NCBI RefSeq assembly: GCF_028640845.1
Contig: NC_080539.1
Location: 164,064,236 to 164,128,235 of the forward strand
DNA length: 64,000 bases
Direction of reading: 5' to 3'
Source of the DNA: Ahaetulla prasina
Taxonomy: Eukaryota > Chordata > Lepidosauria > Squamata > Colubridae
Each line of letters starts with the position of its first letter. Within the stretch, counting starts at the first letter, position 1. The notes under the pieces were generated by a model that saw only the letters and a list, made by a program, of their open reading frames with translations, was not told where the DNA came from and searched no databases. Below, piece by piece: positions 53,665 through 64,000 of this stretch. The translations under genes were made by a program, and so were the position numbers.

Positions 53665-54165
53665 AGCACATTTATTTATTTATTTATTTATTTTATTTAT
53701 TAATTAAACTTTTATACCGCCCTTCTCCCGAAGGACTCAGGGCAGTGTACAGCCAAGATAAAAAGCAATAAGTATACAAAGTTAAAAATCAATTTAAAAT
53801 ACCTATTCAATAGTGGCCGAATTAAAACCGTCAAATTGACCAACCTAAAATACCCCATATAAAATTACAGAAAATTTAAAAATTTAAAATTTAGAAATTT
53901 AAAAAATCTAAAAAATCAGTCCAGTCCCGCTTGGATGAATAAATAAGTTTTTAATTCCCGACGAAAGGTCCGAAGGTCAGATATTTGGCGCAAACCGGGG
54001 GGAAGGTCGTTCCAGAGAGTAGGAGCTCCAACAAAGAAGGCCCTTCCCCTGGGGGCCGCCAGCCGGCATTGCTTGGCGGACGGCACCCTGAGAAGACCCT
54101 CTCTGTGAGAGCGTACGGGTCGATGGGAGGCATAAGGTAACAGCAGGCGGTCCCGTAAGTACATG
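53665..54165 (-). mobile_element. L2/CR1-type LINE, 3' end, minus orientation
   Basis: (TTTAT)n tail at 53671, ACCGCCCTTCTCCCGAAGGA, then on the minus strand a coding segment with GLLRVPSAKQCRLAAPRGRA, FFVGAPTLWNDLPPGLRQ and FRRELKTYLFIQAGLD, close to residues 420-481 of the frame at 12748-14193. 5'-truncated near 54165. Confidence 0.9.
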
Positions 54166-54552
54166 CATACATACAATTCAGTATGTGTATGTCCCAGTGT
54201 CTCAGGAAACTAAAAAGTCATCTCATAGGATGCGCTATATCTTCTGTTCATTATTTTAAAAACTGCAGGTTATATATCTTAAAGCACAGAACAATGTGGA
54301 GTATAAAATCAGGATAGAAATGTTGATGTCTTCTGTTTCTAGTTCTGTATGATGTTTCTCAAAGTAACTGATCTTTCCATCTTGTTTGATTTTATCTACA
54401 CATTTGTACATCAATATAGACATGCATAGAATTGAATCTGTTAACTGGAATGCAATGTATCTATTAATTTTAACCAGGACATCCCATCAAAAACATCCAC
54501 TTCATTTAAGTTAAAAACCATGTTTGAGATATTATTGCATAGTATGCTACTA

Positions 54553-54939
54553 TAGGTAGTCTCGATGTACGACTACCATTGAGCCCAAAATTTATGTTGC
54601 TAAGTAAGACATTTCTTAAGTGAAGTTTTGCCCAAAATTACGACCTTTCTTGCCACAATTGCTAAATTAATCTCTGCAATTGTTAAGTTAGTAACCTGAT
54701 TGTTAAGTGAAACTGGCTTCCCCATTGACTTTTCTTATCAGGTCACAAAAGGTGACCTGGGACACTGCAGCCATCACCAATATGAGTCAGTTGACAAGAG
54801 TGTGAATTTTGATCACGTAACCACGGGATAATATAATGGTTCCAAGTGTGACAAATTGTCATAAGCCACTTTTTTCAGTTCAGTTGTAACTTCGAAATAT
54901 CATTAAATGAAGTGTTGTAAATCGAGGACTACTTATACT
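54553..54939. mobile_element. Tigger-like MITE
   Basis: TAGGTAGTCTCGATGTACGAC to GTAAATCGAGGACTACTTATA with the family interior (TGTTAAGTTAGTAACCTG, GGGACACTGCAGCCATC). Confidence 0.75.
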
Positions 54940-55554
54940 TCTTTGGTTATAGGGTAGAATCAAAGCTACGAGTATTTCATTGAAAAGTATTTCTCCTGCT
55001 CTTTCAAGACATCCTCTTTAGATTAAAATGAAGAATGCATTGAAAAGAAACTTTAATGAGAAAAACGCAACTCAAATTTCCTTAAGAAATAATATTTGAA
55101 TAACGCTGTTTAGAAAATGATCTGCAGAATGTTTCACTGAGGTCAGACAATTACCAGTCATAGCCATAGCAGCATCCAGATCTTGCAATTTTTGGGAGGT
55201 GTCAATAGTTGTTAAATTTGCTGTTGAAAAACGGACAGTCTCTGTGTTCATCCCCAGTCGACACTCAGGCAATTAAAAGGGCAAAGAATAAAAGCTTGCT
55301 TCAGATTTGGTATTTCCACCAACAGGAATGGACTACCACCTTTGACAAATGTTGAATTCAGATTTGCTAACTTTACCCCAAAGCCTAATAGTACTATGAA
55401 GTAATCAGTTAGTCATACGTACAGGTTAAACTGAGAATTATTCCTATTTCATAATATATTCTCAAAGTTCCATTTTACACTTATTTTCCATACAAAACCG
55501 AATTGGGAAGCTGAAGCATGGATATATAAAACAGGCTATTTGTATTCCTACTGG

Positions 55555-55660
55555 AATCTGTTTTATGAGAGATTTTATATTCTGTAAGCTGCCTTAAGTT
55601 GCCATGTGCGAATAGGCGGCAATATAAATTCCCTAAATAAATAAAATAAATAAATTCTTG
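55555..55660 (+). mobile_element. LINE 3' tail fragment
   Basis: TAAGCTGCCTTAAGTTGCCA, GGCGGCAATATAAATTCCC and AAATAAATAAAATAAATAAA: the 3' end of an L2/CR1-type LINE. Confidence 0.6.
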
Positions 55661-55918
55661 GTAGTTAAAAGTTGACTGGACTTTTTTTAAAAAATGGGTT
55701 ATTTCTGCGATAATACAGCTTCACATTTGCAAGTTCTTAAAATGTAGAATACTGTATTTAGCCGATGGAAATATGGAATGTAATTTTGAACTTAAGTCAC
55801 TTTTCCCTCAAAAGAAAAGAAAAATTATGTCCACCCCATTGCAATATATTCTCAGAAAATCTAGAACATCTTTCCAATTTTGACAGAGTAAATTAGAGGG
55901 AAAAATACACCTCCATAG

Positions 55919-56170
55919 CAGGGGTGAAATCCAACAGGTTCTGGAGAACCAGTAGCAGAAATTTTGAGCAGTTCGGAGAAGCGGCAAATACCATCTCTGG
56001 CTGGCCCCAGAGTGGGGAAGGAATGGGGATTTTACAATATCCTTCCTCTGGAGTGGGGTGGGAATGGAGATTTTGCAGTATCCTTCCCCTGCCACGCCCA
56101 CCAAGCCACACCACGCCCACCAAGCCATGCCCACAGAACAGGTAGTAGAAAAAATTGGATTCAACCACTG
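55919..56170. mobile_element. hAT-type MITE
   Basis: CAGGGGTGAAATCCAACAGG and TTGGATTCAACCACTG are inverted ends. Target duplications CTCCATAG (55911-55918) and CTCTGTAG (56171-56178) match at 6 of 8. It contains two ATCCTTCC(T/C)CTGGAGTGGGG-like internal repeats. Confidence 0.82.
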
Positions 56171-56299
56171 CTCTGTAGTCTTAATTTTTGGGTAATACGT
56201 ATATGTAGTACGCCTGAGATGCAGCCTGTTTAGGTTGCAATGCAACACAGTACCATAATATATAGAGAGGGTCGCCAAGTCTTTCCTGTAAACGCACTA

Positions 56300-56490
56300 T
56301 GTAGTGATTAAGGTACCATTTACACTCTGATTTTTAAATCCCGCTTCAGGCACGAAAGGCGGCTGGCGTTGGACCAGTCACACCCTCTCAGCCCAACCCA
56401 CCTCACAGGGTGGTTGTTGGAGGAAAATAGGAAGAGGAAGGTGTGTTGGATATGTTCCTCGCCTTTTTTCTAAAATAAAGGCGGGAGAAA
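56300..56490 (+). mobile_element. MIR-like SINE, plus orientation
   Basis: GACCAGTCACACCCTCTCAG, CCCAACCCACCTCACAGGGT and GTTGTTGGAGGAAAATAGG match the inverse of 22470-22690. Confidence 0.65.
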
Positions 56491-56669
56491 ACAAAAACTT
56501 TTAAAAAGCCCGTATGTTTCGTCCATTTATTCGAAGAACGTTAGGGTCACATATCACGGAAGCACTACCGTAAACGGTCTACTGTATTTTACTGTGAAGC
56601 CAGCCGCCGTGGCTTGCATTCCAGTCGTTGCAACCAGCGTCTTCCTTCAAATTCCTTCCTTCATAAGTT

Positions 56670-56836
56670 TTGTATCATTAAGTGTTAAATTTGTACCCTA
56701 TGACTATCATTAAGTGTTGTGTTGTACCTTGATGAAGGTATCTTTTCTTTTATGTACACTGAGAGCATATGCACCAAAGACAAATTCCTTGTGTGTCCAA
56801 TCACACTTGGCCAATAAAAAATTCTATTCTATTCTA
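56670..56836 (+). mobile_element. CR1-L3 LINE, extreme 3' end
   Basis: Conserved L3 3'UTR (CCTTGATGAAGGTATC, TATGTACACTGAGAGCATAT, GTGTGTCCAATCACACTTGG, CCAATAAAAA) and a tail of only about three TTCTA units. It directly borders the third CpG island. Confidence 0.88.
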
Positions 56837-56849
56837 AATTTAGTTCCAA

Positions 56850-57660
56850 GATGAAGTGCATCGAGTTGCGTACCCGCGCACCTCAGAACCGCGACTAAAA
56901 AGTGGCCCCGCGCGGCGACAGGTTTGCAAACCCGCCCATGGGATTCCCGGTTGCGCGAACCTACCCCGCATGTCCCGCTGCATCAACGTTCGGATGCCGT
57001 GAAATAAAACCGTGCCAGACGGGCAAGGCTGCGCTCCAAGGGAGAAGAGGGGGAATGATGATTTGAGACTCGGGTGCAATGCATGCTTTCTCACGGGGTT
57101 CTGCGTTTCAACTGGAAGCAAACGGCTCCTGAACGGGTTGCAGGCTGCATCCCACTCCGGTGTACAGGGACATTCCGCGTCTTACTGAACGGGTCGGGAA
57201 GGCTCTGGGCGAACCTGTGGGCAAAGCGGCGCGCTTTCCACACAAGGCTCCCTTCTGCGATCGGTCCCGCCCCGGATTATTATCAAGTGCCGAAAAACCG
57301 GTGGCAGAAAGCTGGAGAGGCTACTGTCTAAACTGGGATGGCAGGTGTTGGAGCCAAAGATCCGCCGCCGGGCCAACAAGGCAAGCTGCCTCCGAACCCA
57401 CCATTGCAAGAGACTGGCCAATCCAACCACTTTCGAGAGCCGGAGCAGTCGCTGGGGCTGTCGGTCGAAGGGGTGAGTCTCGCGTTCCTCCGGCTTGCGC
57501 CGTCCGGTTTCTTGAGACGTGTTCCAGCGCTATTGGGACAGGGGGAGAAGCTTAAAAGTTTGCGGCGGTGCTTCTCCAAAGCCCTTCAAGACGGCAAAGG
57601 AGGAGGTGCAAATTCCGTAGTCCAGGAATCCTTTGGAGTACAAGTGACTTCCTAATGTTG
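56850..57660. promoter_or_regulatory. Third CpG island, probable promoter
   Basis: About 0.8 kb rich in CpG (many CGCG, CCGCG, GCCGCCG words) between AT-rich repeats, starting right after a CR1-L3 tail. It holds several open frames on both strands. By position it would be the promoter of the gene following UBXN2A. Confidence 0.55.
57338..57472 (+). CDS. Candidate first coding exon of the next gene (MFSD2B by synteny)
   Basis: An open frame of 45 codons lies in a CpG island downstream of UBXN2A. It starts with an ATG in good context (GGGATGG), encodes a proline-rich hydrophilic peptide beginning MAGVGAKDPPPG and ending LGLSVEG, and is followed by a near-consensus donor GGG|GTGAGT at phase 0. 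In vertebrates the gene after UBXN2A on the same strand is MFSD2B, a lysolipid transporter whose short cytosolic N-terminus is poorly conserved. No second exon was found to 64000, so the assignment is weak. It could also be chance in a CpG island. Confidence 0.3.
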
Positions 57661-59764
57661 ATCTCTTGGCAAGTGCACGAGATTAACTATTGACTTTCTC
57701 CACAATATCGTTTAGACTTATTGATCTGGCCAGTAGCTCCTGGTTCCTGGTGGTTTCCCGTTCGTGGGCTAAACCGTACTTAGTCTTTTGGGGAGTACAG
57801 TAGACTATCAGTTGGGCATCTGATAATAGGAGATAAGATCCGGTATATGGAAAGAAAAGAGGTTGGTGTAATGATGGAATTCAAGTACAGTACCAACTAA
57901 TTTATTCAGAAAACCGTGGTATAGTGTAATAGTTTGACATAACTTATTTGAAGTACTGTACTAAGCTAAAACACTATTCAGGGCTTGTTGCATAAAGGGA
58001 GGTAAAAGCTTGATCTTTTTTCTTTCACCATGCAGAACTAGATTGAAGTAGCTTTAGCTGTAAGAGGGTAAATTTTAGATAAACTTTAAAAGTAACCAAG
58101 CTACTGACAATGGGAGTAGTTCAAACTGATGGTCTTCCTTGACCAGAGATCTGGCTGGCCCCTCTATTGTAGAGATGCCTTCTCAAGAGCAGGGTATTAG
58201 GCCCCCTTCATTTTGGTGGCATCATTTCCAAGGGGGCCAAAACTATAAAGCTTACAGTGTCTATAGTCACCCAACATATTAAACCAAGGTCAAATGAGCA
58301 TATTATGGCTTGGTGCAATATGTAACTCTAGGTATTGTCCTTCCAAAGAGTGCATTATAGTTATTCCAATTGAATAATACAGACCATGGGTGGGGGTTGG
58401 GGGGGGGAAATAGAAATTTTCAGTTTCTGCTTTTTCCCCTCCATTATGGCAATAGACATTGGGATGAAGTTCATTCTAGAAATGATACAAAAACAAATGT
58501 ATCTTAAAACTTCAGAACTATAAAAGGGAAAAATCATTGTCCTTTTCAGGAATTTAAAGAATAGAAACATGCTTTAAATTAAACCAGGTCCTTGAATAGG
58601 TAAAGGGGTAATCAGGTAAAGAAGTTTCTTTTTGGCTAAACAGTCATTGTGATGCATTCAACAAACTATGGTTAAATAAGCAGGAACCAGGTCAGAGTCT
58701 ACAATCCAGGGATAAACCAGTTTGAACACTGGGAATTTCAGTGAATTATGTTAATTATGGTAATTATGAGGAAGATGGTGTTATTTGGATCTTAGTAAGA
58801 GGGCCACAAAGAAAATTATACTGTACTGGAATTTAAATTTTTCTTCTAAAACTGTTTTCAATAAACTCTATTAGAATTACCAACTCCCCATTTCAAATAG
58901 GCTAACTATAGATTATATGCTTAAAACTTGTTTGCAACTTTCTTTTTAGAAAGTTGTCTTTGCATTGTGAGTTCATAAAACACTTTCTTAAAGATGAATG
59001 CTCAAAGAAAGTGTCTACAGGCATTGGTGATAAGGCTGGTCTAGAATTTTATCTGACAGCTCCATATTCTGTTGTTCCTTCCAGCCTTGACTGGACCAGT
59101 CTGATAATAATGAAGAACAGGATTAGCTGCATTAGCAATTTATAATTGATGAATTATTCTTAATTTTATATATTAAATGGAGTTTGTTATTGTTATTCAG
59201 CTATAAAATTCAAATACACACACACATACAAACGTACAAACACACACATTTGCACCAATGAAGTTGTACTTTAAAACATCTTTTGTTACATTTCTGTTAG
59301 CCCAGAGTGCTCTTTTCAATATTCTTGGTAATAAGGATTTATTCTGACTCAAACTTTCTCCTTCCTTTTATTGGTTTGAATGAGGGATGCCTTTTCAAAT
59401 TATTATTTCTTTGAAACTTCTGGCTGCCTTATAGCAGGATTCTCACATTCTCACATTCCACAAAAATGTAAAGTGGTTGATTTGGATTTATCGTTTTGTG
59501 GACTCAAAATAAATATGAATACGAGGTTAATATGAAAAGTGTGGTGAAACAAACCTTGGCTTAATGCAAACTAAGATAATGACTGGCTCATGCTGAAATG
59601 ATTTGGATTAATGCAACATATGAAGCCACACCTGCGATATCTGGATCCCAATGTTGCCCTGAGTAGTGTTTTAGCTTAGTACAGTACTTCAAATAAGTTA
59701 TGCCAAACTTTTATGCTGTACCATAGGTTTCTGAATAAATTAGTTAGTTGGATTCACACAGCAC
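57661..59764. other. No recognised element
   Basis: AT-rich DNA after the third CpG island, with a CACACA-like tract at about 59214. No second exon of the presumed MFSD2B was found. Confidence 0.4.
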
Positions 59765-60060
59765 ACAGCCATAGTTGAGCCCAAAATTTCTCTGGCTAAG
59801 TAAGACTCTTAAGTATGTCTTAGCCCACTTTATGACAATTTTTGCCAGCGCTGTTAAGTGAACCACTCCAGTTATTCAGTTAGTAACACAATTCTTAAGT
59901 GATTTTGGCTTCCCCAATGATTTTGCTTGTCAGAAGTTTGCAGAATGTGATCACGTGACTCTGGGCACTGCAATCGTCATAAATATGAGCCAGTTACTAA
60001 GCGTCTGAATTTTGACCACATGACCATGGGGATACTGCAATGGTCGTAAATGTGAAATAC
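59765..60060. mobile_element. Tigger-like MITE remnant
   Basis: CATAGTTGAGCCCAAAATTTC, TTGTCAGAAGTTTGCAGAA, CATGACCATGGGGATACTGC; both termini eroded. Confidence 0.6.
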
Positions 60061-60991
60061 AAACAATAAATGAGTATCACACCACCTCTCAAGCCACAAA
60101 CAAGCAAATGTAAATGGTGTTTTAAATAAATTCAAGATATAACCCTCTAATTAATGGATTCCTACATTGTGTCAAATGGTTGGTTTAGTGTTGGCTTAAC
60201 ATGTGCAAACCCTGCAGTTTGCAAACAGTGTGTGAACCTATCAAATAGTGGTTTATTCACAGACCATGATTCCTTACCATGATGTGTGAATCAGTTAATA
60301 TGTTTTTAGAAGGGAAAACGAGTTTCACTAGTTACAATAGGAAAGTTCATGACATCTCACCATTCAAAGTAAAATAAATGGCTATTTTCTGTCCTAAAAA
60401 AAAAAGTTCTGAATTGAATACTTGATCCTTCTTGACTTACTCAGCACCATTTCAGGCCTGCTACGGTATTGTTTTTCTGTTATCAGGGTAGGGGTAGGGA
60501 AGGCAGATAATTATTTATAAGACAGAATGTTGTTTGAGATTGAGAAATAATTTTATCCAATGGGATTTAATTGCTATGATAAATTCCAGAATTTCTATTA
60601 ATTGTATTAGTTGTATTAGTGCATTTACTATTTTTCACATTCTTACAAAGACAGACACCTGGTGCAAGCAGATGTTTCATTTTTTAACCTTGGCAATCCA
60701 TTACTTTTTAAGTTTGAAGCCTCCTTTTTTTTTTCTTTACTTGAGTTTCTCAATTAACAGAGTATATATGTAGAACAAAATCCACATAATTTTAATTAGA
60801 TTATCTTGGAAGTTGGAACCTGGAATTGGGGAGTAGATCATCATTATTTCTTTGCTGTGCAAACAAAATATCTTAATATCTTTAATCAGGTGAAGTAAAA
60901 ACAATCTTCTGTATTATTGTGATATTACCCTTTTTTCAGCCAACTTTTCTATTAAGGTTAGGGTTGTCTAACTGCAGCAAGTAAGAATACT

Positions 60992-61383
60992 TGTCAGGCC
61001 TGGAAGCCATCTTTTCTGTTAAATCTTCAGACCTGCCATACTTACTACTGTGGGAAACTGGGAGGGGGGATTGTATGGAGCCAGGGCAATATATAGTCAT
61101 AATAACATTCCTTTCTCAGAAAGTCAAGGACATCTTGCTCTGTACCTGGACAGCTAGAACTGGGAGGCATCTCCAGTTGGGACAGTGCTTTGGTTGGACC
61201 ATGTGATGGACATGTGGGTGTTGGGCAGGAACTTGAACTTTCTTTTGGGTAGGGAAAACCTGGAAGCTTTCAGATTTGGGTTTTCCCAGATGTGCCAATA
61301 TGACATCTCTAATAAATGGAACTTTGAGGAAACTCAAGCCTCAGAGTTTTCTTTCGTTGGGGGTGTTACTTGGAACCCTGACA
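60992..61383 (+). mobile_element. Solo LTR (about 392 bp)
   Basis: It begins TGTCAGGCC and ends CCCTGACA, the TG...CA inverted ends of an LTR. CAATATATAG at about 61087 may be the TATA box; CTAATAAATGG at about 61310 holds the polyadenylation signal. Flanking 5-mers ATACT and ATATT match at 4 of 5. No internal retroelement genes adjoin it. Orientation is inferred from the signals. Confidence 0.7.
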
Positions 61384-61622
61384 ATATTATCAGGTGAAGG
61401 TTAATGTTTCTGGGTGTTGTTTAGATTTTTAAAAAAAATAGACCAACTTAAGATCTTATACAAAGACCTGGATTGTGACCTTGTCCATTTTAATAAAATT
61501 TCCATCAAAGAAGACTGAACCACTTTAAAAGACATCAAAGATATATACCTATTTATTTACATTTTCTCCAGTATATTGATCTTATATTAGAATTCATCAT
61601 GTTGTTTCCTTGGTGTTAAGTA

Positions 61623-61976
61623 CTGTATTTTTCGCTCCCTAAGACGCACCTGACCATAAGACGCACCTAGGTTTCGAGGTGGAAAAGAGGAAATAAAATG
61701 AATATGGAGCACCTTCTCACTGTGAATATGAAGTGCCAAATATGGAGCAGCAGTGTAGTGAGGACACAAGGTGGAGCCTGAGAAGACCACAGATAGTTAT
61801 CCTCTCATGTGCCAGCTCTGCCTATTGACTGCAGAAAAGAGACAGAAGAAATGCTATAAAAGGACCCTGCCGCCATGGCCTGGCTGCTGTTCACCATATT
61901 CACTCCATAAGACGCACAGACATTTCCACCCACTTTTTTTGGGGGGGAACTGCATCTTATGGAGCGAAAAATACGG
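61623..61976. mobile_element. MITE with AAGACGCAC termini
   Basis: TA-CTGTATTTTTCGCTCCCTAA on the left and TTATGGAGCGAAAAATACGG-TA on the right, an excellent inverted repeat with TA target sites (Tc1/mariner-type). The sub-repeat ATAAGACGCAC occurs near both ends. Confidence 0.88.
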
Positions 61977-62139
61977 TAACTTCTATAAAATACTTAAATG
62001 AGTTTTCCCTAATTTTGGCCAACGTTGATTCCAATGCTCTTTATATCAGTCATAGAATTAAAGGTAAAGGGACTTCTATATCCGATTCCCGTGTTGCTTT
62101 TAACCGATTCAAAAAAGTTTGTCGTCTCTTCCAGTAGAA

Positions 62140-63020
62140 TTATTTATTTATTTAGCAAATTTTATATAACTGCTCAACTCACACATTGGTGACTCCGAGC
62201 AGCTTACAACATTTTTAACCATTTAAAAATCCATCCTATAATAAAACTTTTTAAAAATGCTTTACTACCCGTTCTCGCAATCAGCTTTATCTCCAGTTGT
62301 AATCTCCCGGCCCGTTGACAAAGCTACATTTTTGGATCCTTTCGGAAAAGCAACAGGGTGGGGACCAACCACACCTCAGGGGGAAATGATATTCCATAAA
62401 GAAGAAAGACCGCCACCAAAAAGGTCCTTTTTCATGGTCCCACCAATATTTGCTCCTTTCATATCCCCCTCCACCATGTTCCAACAGATGACAGTCTCAG
62501 TCTAAACGATCCACAACACATCCTGCCTTCTCATTCTGGCAGGCCAGTTAGATGCAATAGGGGACAGGTAGTCCTTCGAGTAACCCAGCCCCAAGCCACG
62601 TAATAACCAGTACCTTCAATTGTACCTCAAAGCAGATTGGCAGCCGCTGCAGCTCCCTCAGAAGAGATGATATGCCCAAGTCTAGACTTGCACAAAACTG
62701 TTCAGGCGGCTGCATTCTGAACTAGTTAAAAGTTTCTGAATACTGAAGGGCAGCCTTATATTGAGCACGTCACAATAGCCCAGAAGGGAGGTGACAGGGC
62801 ATGGGTGACTGTGAGAAGAGCACGTTGGTGCAGGAATGGGTGTAACCGGCACACAACCTGAAGTTTACAAAGGCCCTCCTGGCTGCCATTACTACCTGCT
62901 CCTTCAGCAGGAATTGTGAGTCTAGGAGAACCTCCAAATTGTACACCAGGTCAGTCTGAGGTAATGCAACCTCCATGACCAAAGATGATACTTCTCTAGG
63001 AACCAAAGAATCCATAACCC
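62140..63020 (-). mobile_element. Old L2/CR1-like LINE 3' region, minus orientation
   Basis: A reversed ATTTATTTATTTAGC tail and GCAGCTTACAAC, a long 3'UTR-like body, then minus-strand coding remnants: VALPQTDLVYNLEVLLDSQF and LLKEQVVMAARRAF (about 62880-62960), like the thumb region of the LINE at 12.9-14.4 kb. Decayed. Confidence 0.6.
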
Positions 63021-63029
63021 AGAGGTGTT

Positions 63030-63210
63030 CTGCCCATGCAGTTTTCTTGGCAATATTTCAGAAGTGATTTGCCATTGTCTCCTTCCTAGGATTCAGAGAG
63101 AGGGACTGGTTCAAGGTCTTACCCAGATGGCTTTGTTCCCATGGCAAAGCTAGAATCAAAGGTATCCTGAGTTCTAGCCTGCTGCTTTAACTACCACACC
63201 AAACTGTCAC
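63030..63210 (-). mobile_element. Old SINE, minus orientation
   Basis: GCAGTTTTCTTGGCAATATT, AGAAGTGATTTGCCATTGTC and CCCAGATGGCTTTG are the inverse of the SINE split at 12755-12898. Confidence 0.6.
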
Positions 63211-63344
63211 TCTATTTTTATGATTAACACCATAATAAGATTTAATATTTGGAATTCTGAGATCCCCTTGGTTAATATGCAGCTGATGAAAACTCCCAAA
63301 ATATCTGTATTGTGTAGTTCCCTAACCCTGTATACCCTTTAGAG

Positions 63345-63478
63345 CAGGGCTGGGCAACTATGGCCCCTTTATGACCTATGGACTTCAACTCCCAGAATTC
63401 CTGAGCCAGCATGCTGGCTCAGGAATTCTGGGAGTTGAAGTCCATAGGTCATAAAGGGGCCATAGTTGCCCAGCCCTG
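63345..63478. mobile_element. Perfect palindromic MITE, 134 bp, hAT-like
   Basis: The two 67-bp halves are exact reverse complements without spacer, meeting at CAGCA|TGCTG. Ends are CAGGGCTGGGC and GCCCAGCCCTG. The perfect 8-bp duplication CTTTAGAG (63337-63344 and 63479-63486) marks transposition. It can form a full-length hairpin. Confidence 0.95.
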
Positions 63479-63486
63479 CTTTAGAG

Positions 63487-63863
63487 GGAGTCCTCGACTT
63501 ACGACCACAATTGAACCCAAAATTTCTGTTGCTATATGAAACATTGGTTAAGTGAATTTTGCCTCAGTTTACGACCTTTCTTTCCACAAGTGAATCACTG
63601 CAGTTACTAAGTTAGTAACACGATTGTTAAGGGAATCTGGCTTCCCCATTGACTTTGTCAGAAAGTTGCAAAAGATAACCACATGACCCTGGGTCACTGC
63701 AACTGTCATAAATATGAGTCAGTAGCCAAGCATCTGAATTTGGATTACGTGACTATGGGGATGGTGCAATGGTCAGAAGTGTGAAAAATGGTCAGAAGGC
63801 ACTTTTTTCAGTTGTAATTTTAAACAGTCACTAAATGAACAGTTGTAAGTCGAGGAATACCTG
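63487..63863. mobile_element. Tigger-like MITE
   Basis: AGTCCTCGACTTACGACCAC on the left, adjoining the palindrome's target duplication, and GTAAGTCGAGGAATACCTG-TA on the right. Interior close to the 34321 copy. Confidence 0.85.
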
Positions 63864-63906
63864 TATGGCCAATTCCCTTTCAGTTTTCAATTTATTAAAT
63901 TTACAT

Positions 63907-64000
63907 CAGTGGTGGGTTGGTCCTGGTTCGGACTGGTTTGCAAGAACCGGTATTAAAACCGGCGGGAGGCTCCGCCCACTGACCTGGAAGCTTCTTTCGC
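63907..64000. mobile_element. hAT-type MITE, left end, cut by window edge
   Basis: CAGTGGTGGGTTGGTCCTGG, AACCGGTATTAAAACCGGC and GGAGGCTCCGCCC match the family at 33071-33244. Confidence 0.75.

Noticed and set aside
1..64000. CRISPR arrays, bacterial operons or defence systems
   Set aside because: The regularly repeated segments are pentamer microsatellites and MITEs; gene structure, SINEs and LINEs are those of a reptile nuclear genome.

Overview
The window is vertebrate nuclear DNA, almost certainly from a squamate reptile and most likely an advanced (caenophidian) snake. The genes are split into small exons with GT-AG introns. The introns are filled with squamate-type repeats: CR1-L3 LINEs ending in long AATAG pentamer microsatellites (a published hallmark of snake genomes), L2/CR1-type LINEs with an intact reverse-transcriptase frame, Sauria-type and other tRNA-derived SINEs, hAT and Tigger-like MITEs, and a Penelope-like element. 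Bacterial features (operons, ribosome binding sites, CRISPR arrays) are absent.

Two genes are firmly identified from exon homology and are arranged head to head. On the minus strand are the first three coding exons of ATAD2B (AAA ATPase and bromodomain protein): exon 1 at 17152-17352 inside a CpG island, exon 2 at 5199-5353 and a 47-nt exon 3 at 317-363. The rest of the gene lies beyond position 1. On the plus strand is the complete coding sequence of UBXN2A (SEP- and UBX-domain adaptor of the p97/VCP ATPase) in six coding exons between 34844 and 49592. It encodes 256 residues with every splice phase consistent; one intron uses a GC donor. The ATAD2B-UBXN2A order is the conserved vertebrate arrangement. 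A third CpG island at about 56850-57660 holds a possible first coding exon of the next gene, plausibly MFSD2B by synteny; this is weak.

Layout: 1-17.4 kb is ATAD2B exons 3 to 1 plus introns (hAT composite with a CpG-rich triplication at 3.6-4.4 kb; LINE relics; young L2-type LINE at 12.9-14.4 kb). 16.4-17.7 kb is the CpG-island promoter. 17.7-34.8 kb is the intergenic or UBXN2A 5' intron region (tandemly duplicated MITEs at 20-21 kb, CR1-L3 LINEs at 26.9-29.8 kb, a second CpG island at 29.9-30.8 kb, a foldback MITE at 31.6-32.3 kb, a Tc1 relic at 32.4-33.05 kb). 34.8-49.6 kb is UBXN2A with nested L3, CR1 and Penelope insertions. 49.6-64 kb is 3' flank with SINEs, hAT MITEs, a CpG island, a solo LTR and a perfect palindromic MITE.

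I found no new multi-gene system. The most noteworthy signals are the Penelope-like element with a GIY-YIG frame and hammerhead-like repeats, a perfect 134-bp palindrome with an 8-bp target duplication, the GC-AG intron of UBXN2A, two polyalanine tracts in ATAD2B exon 1, and the second CpG island. All identifications rest on reading the sequence and on family knowledge; no database search was run.
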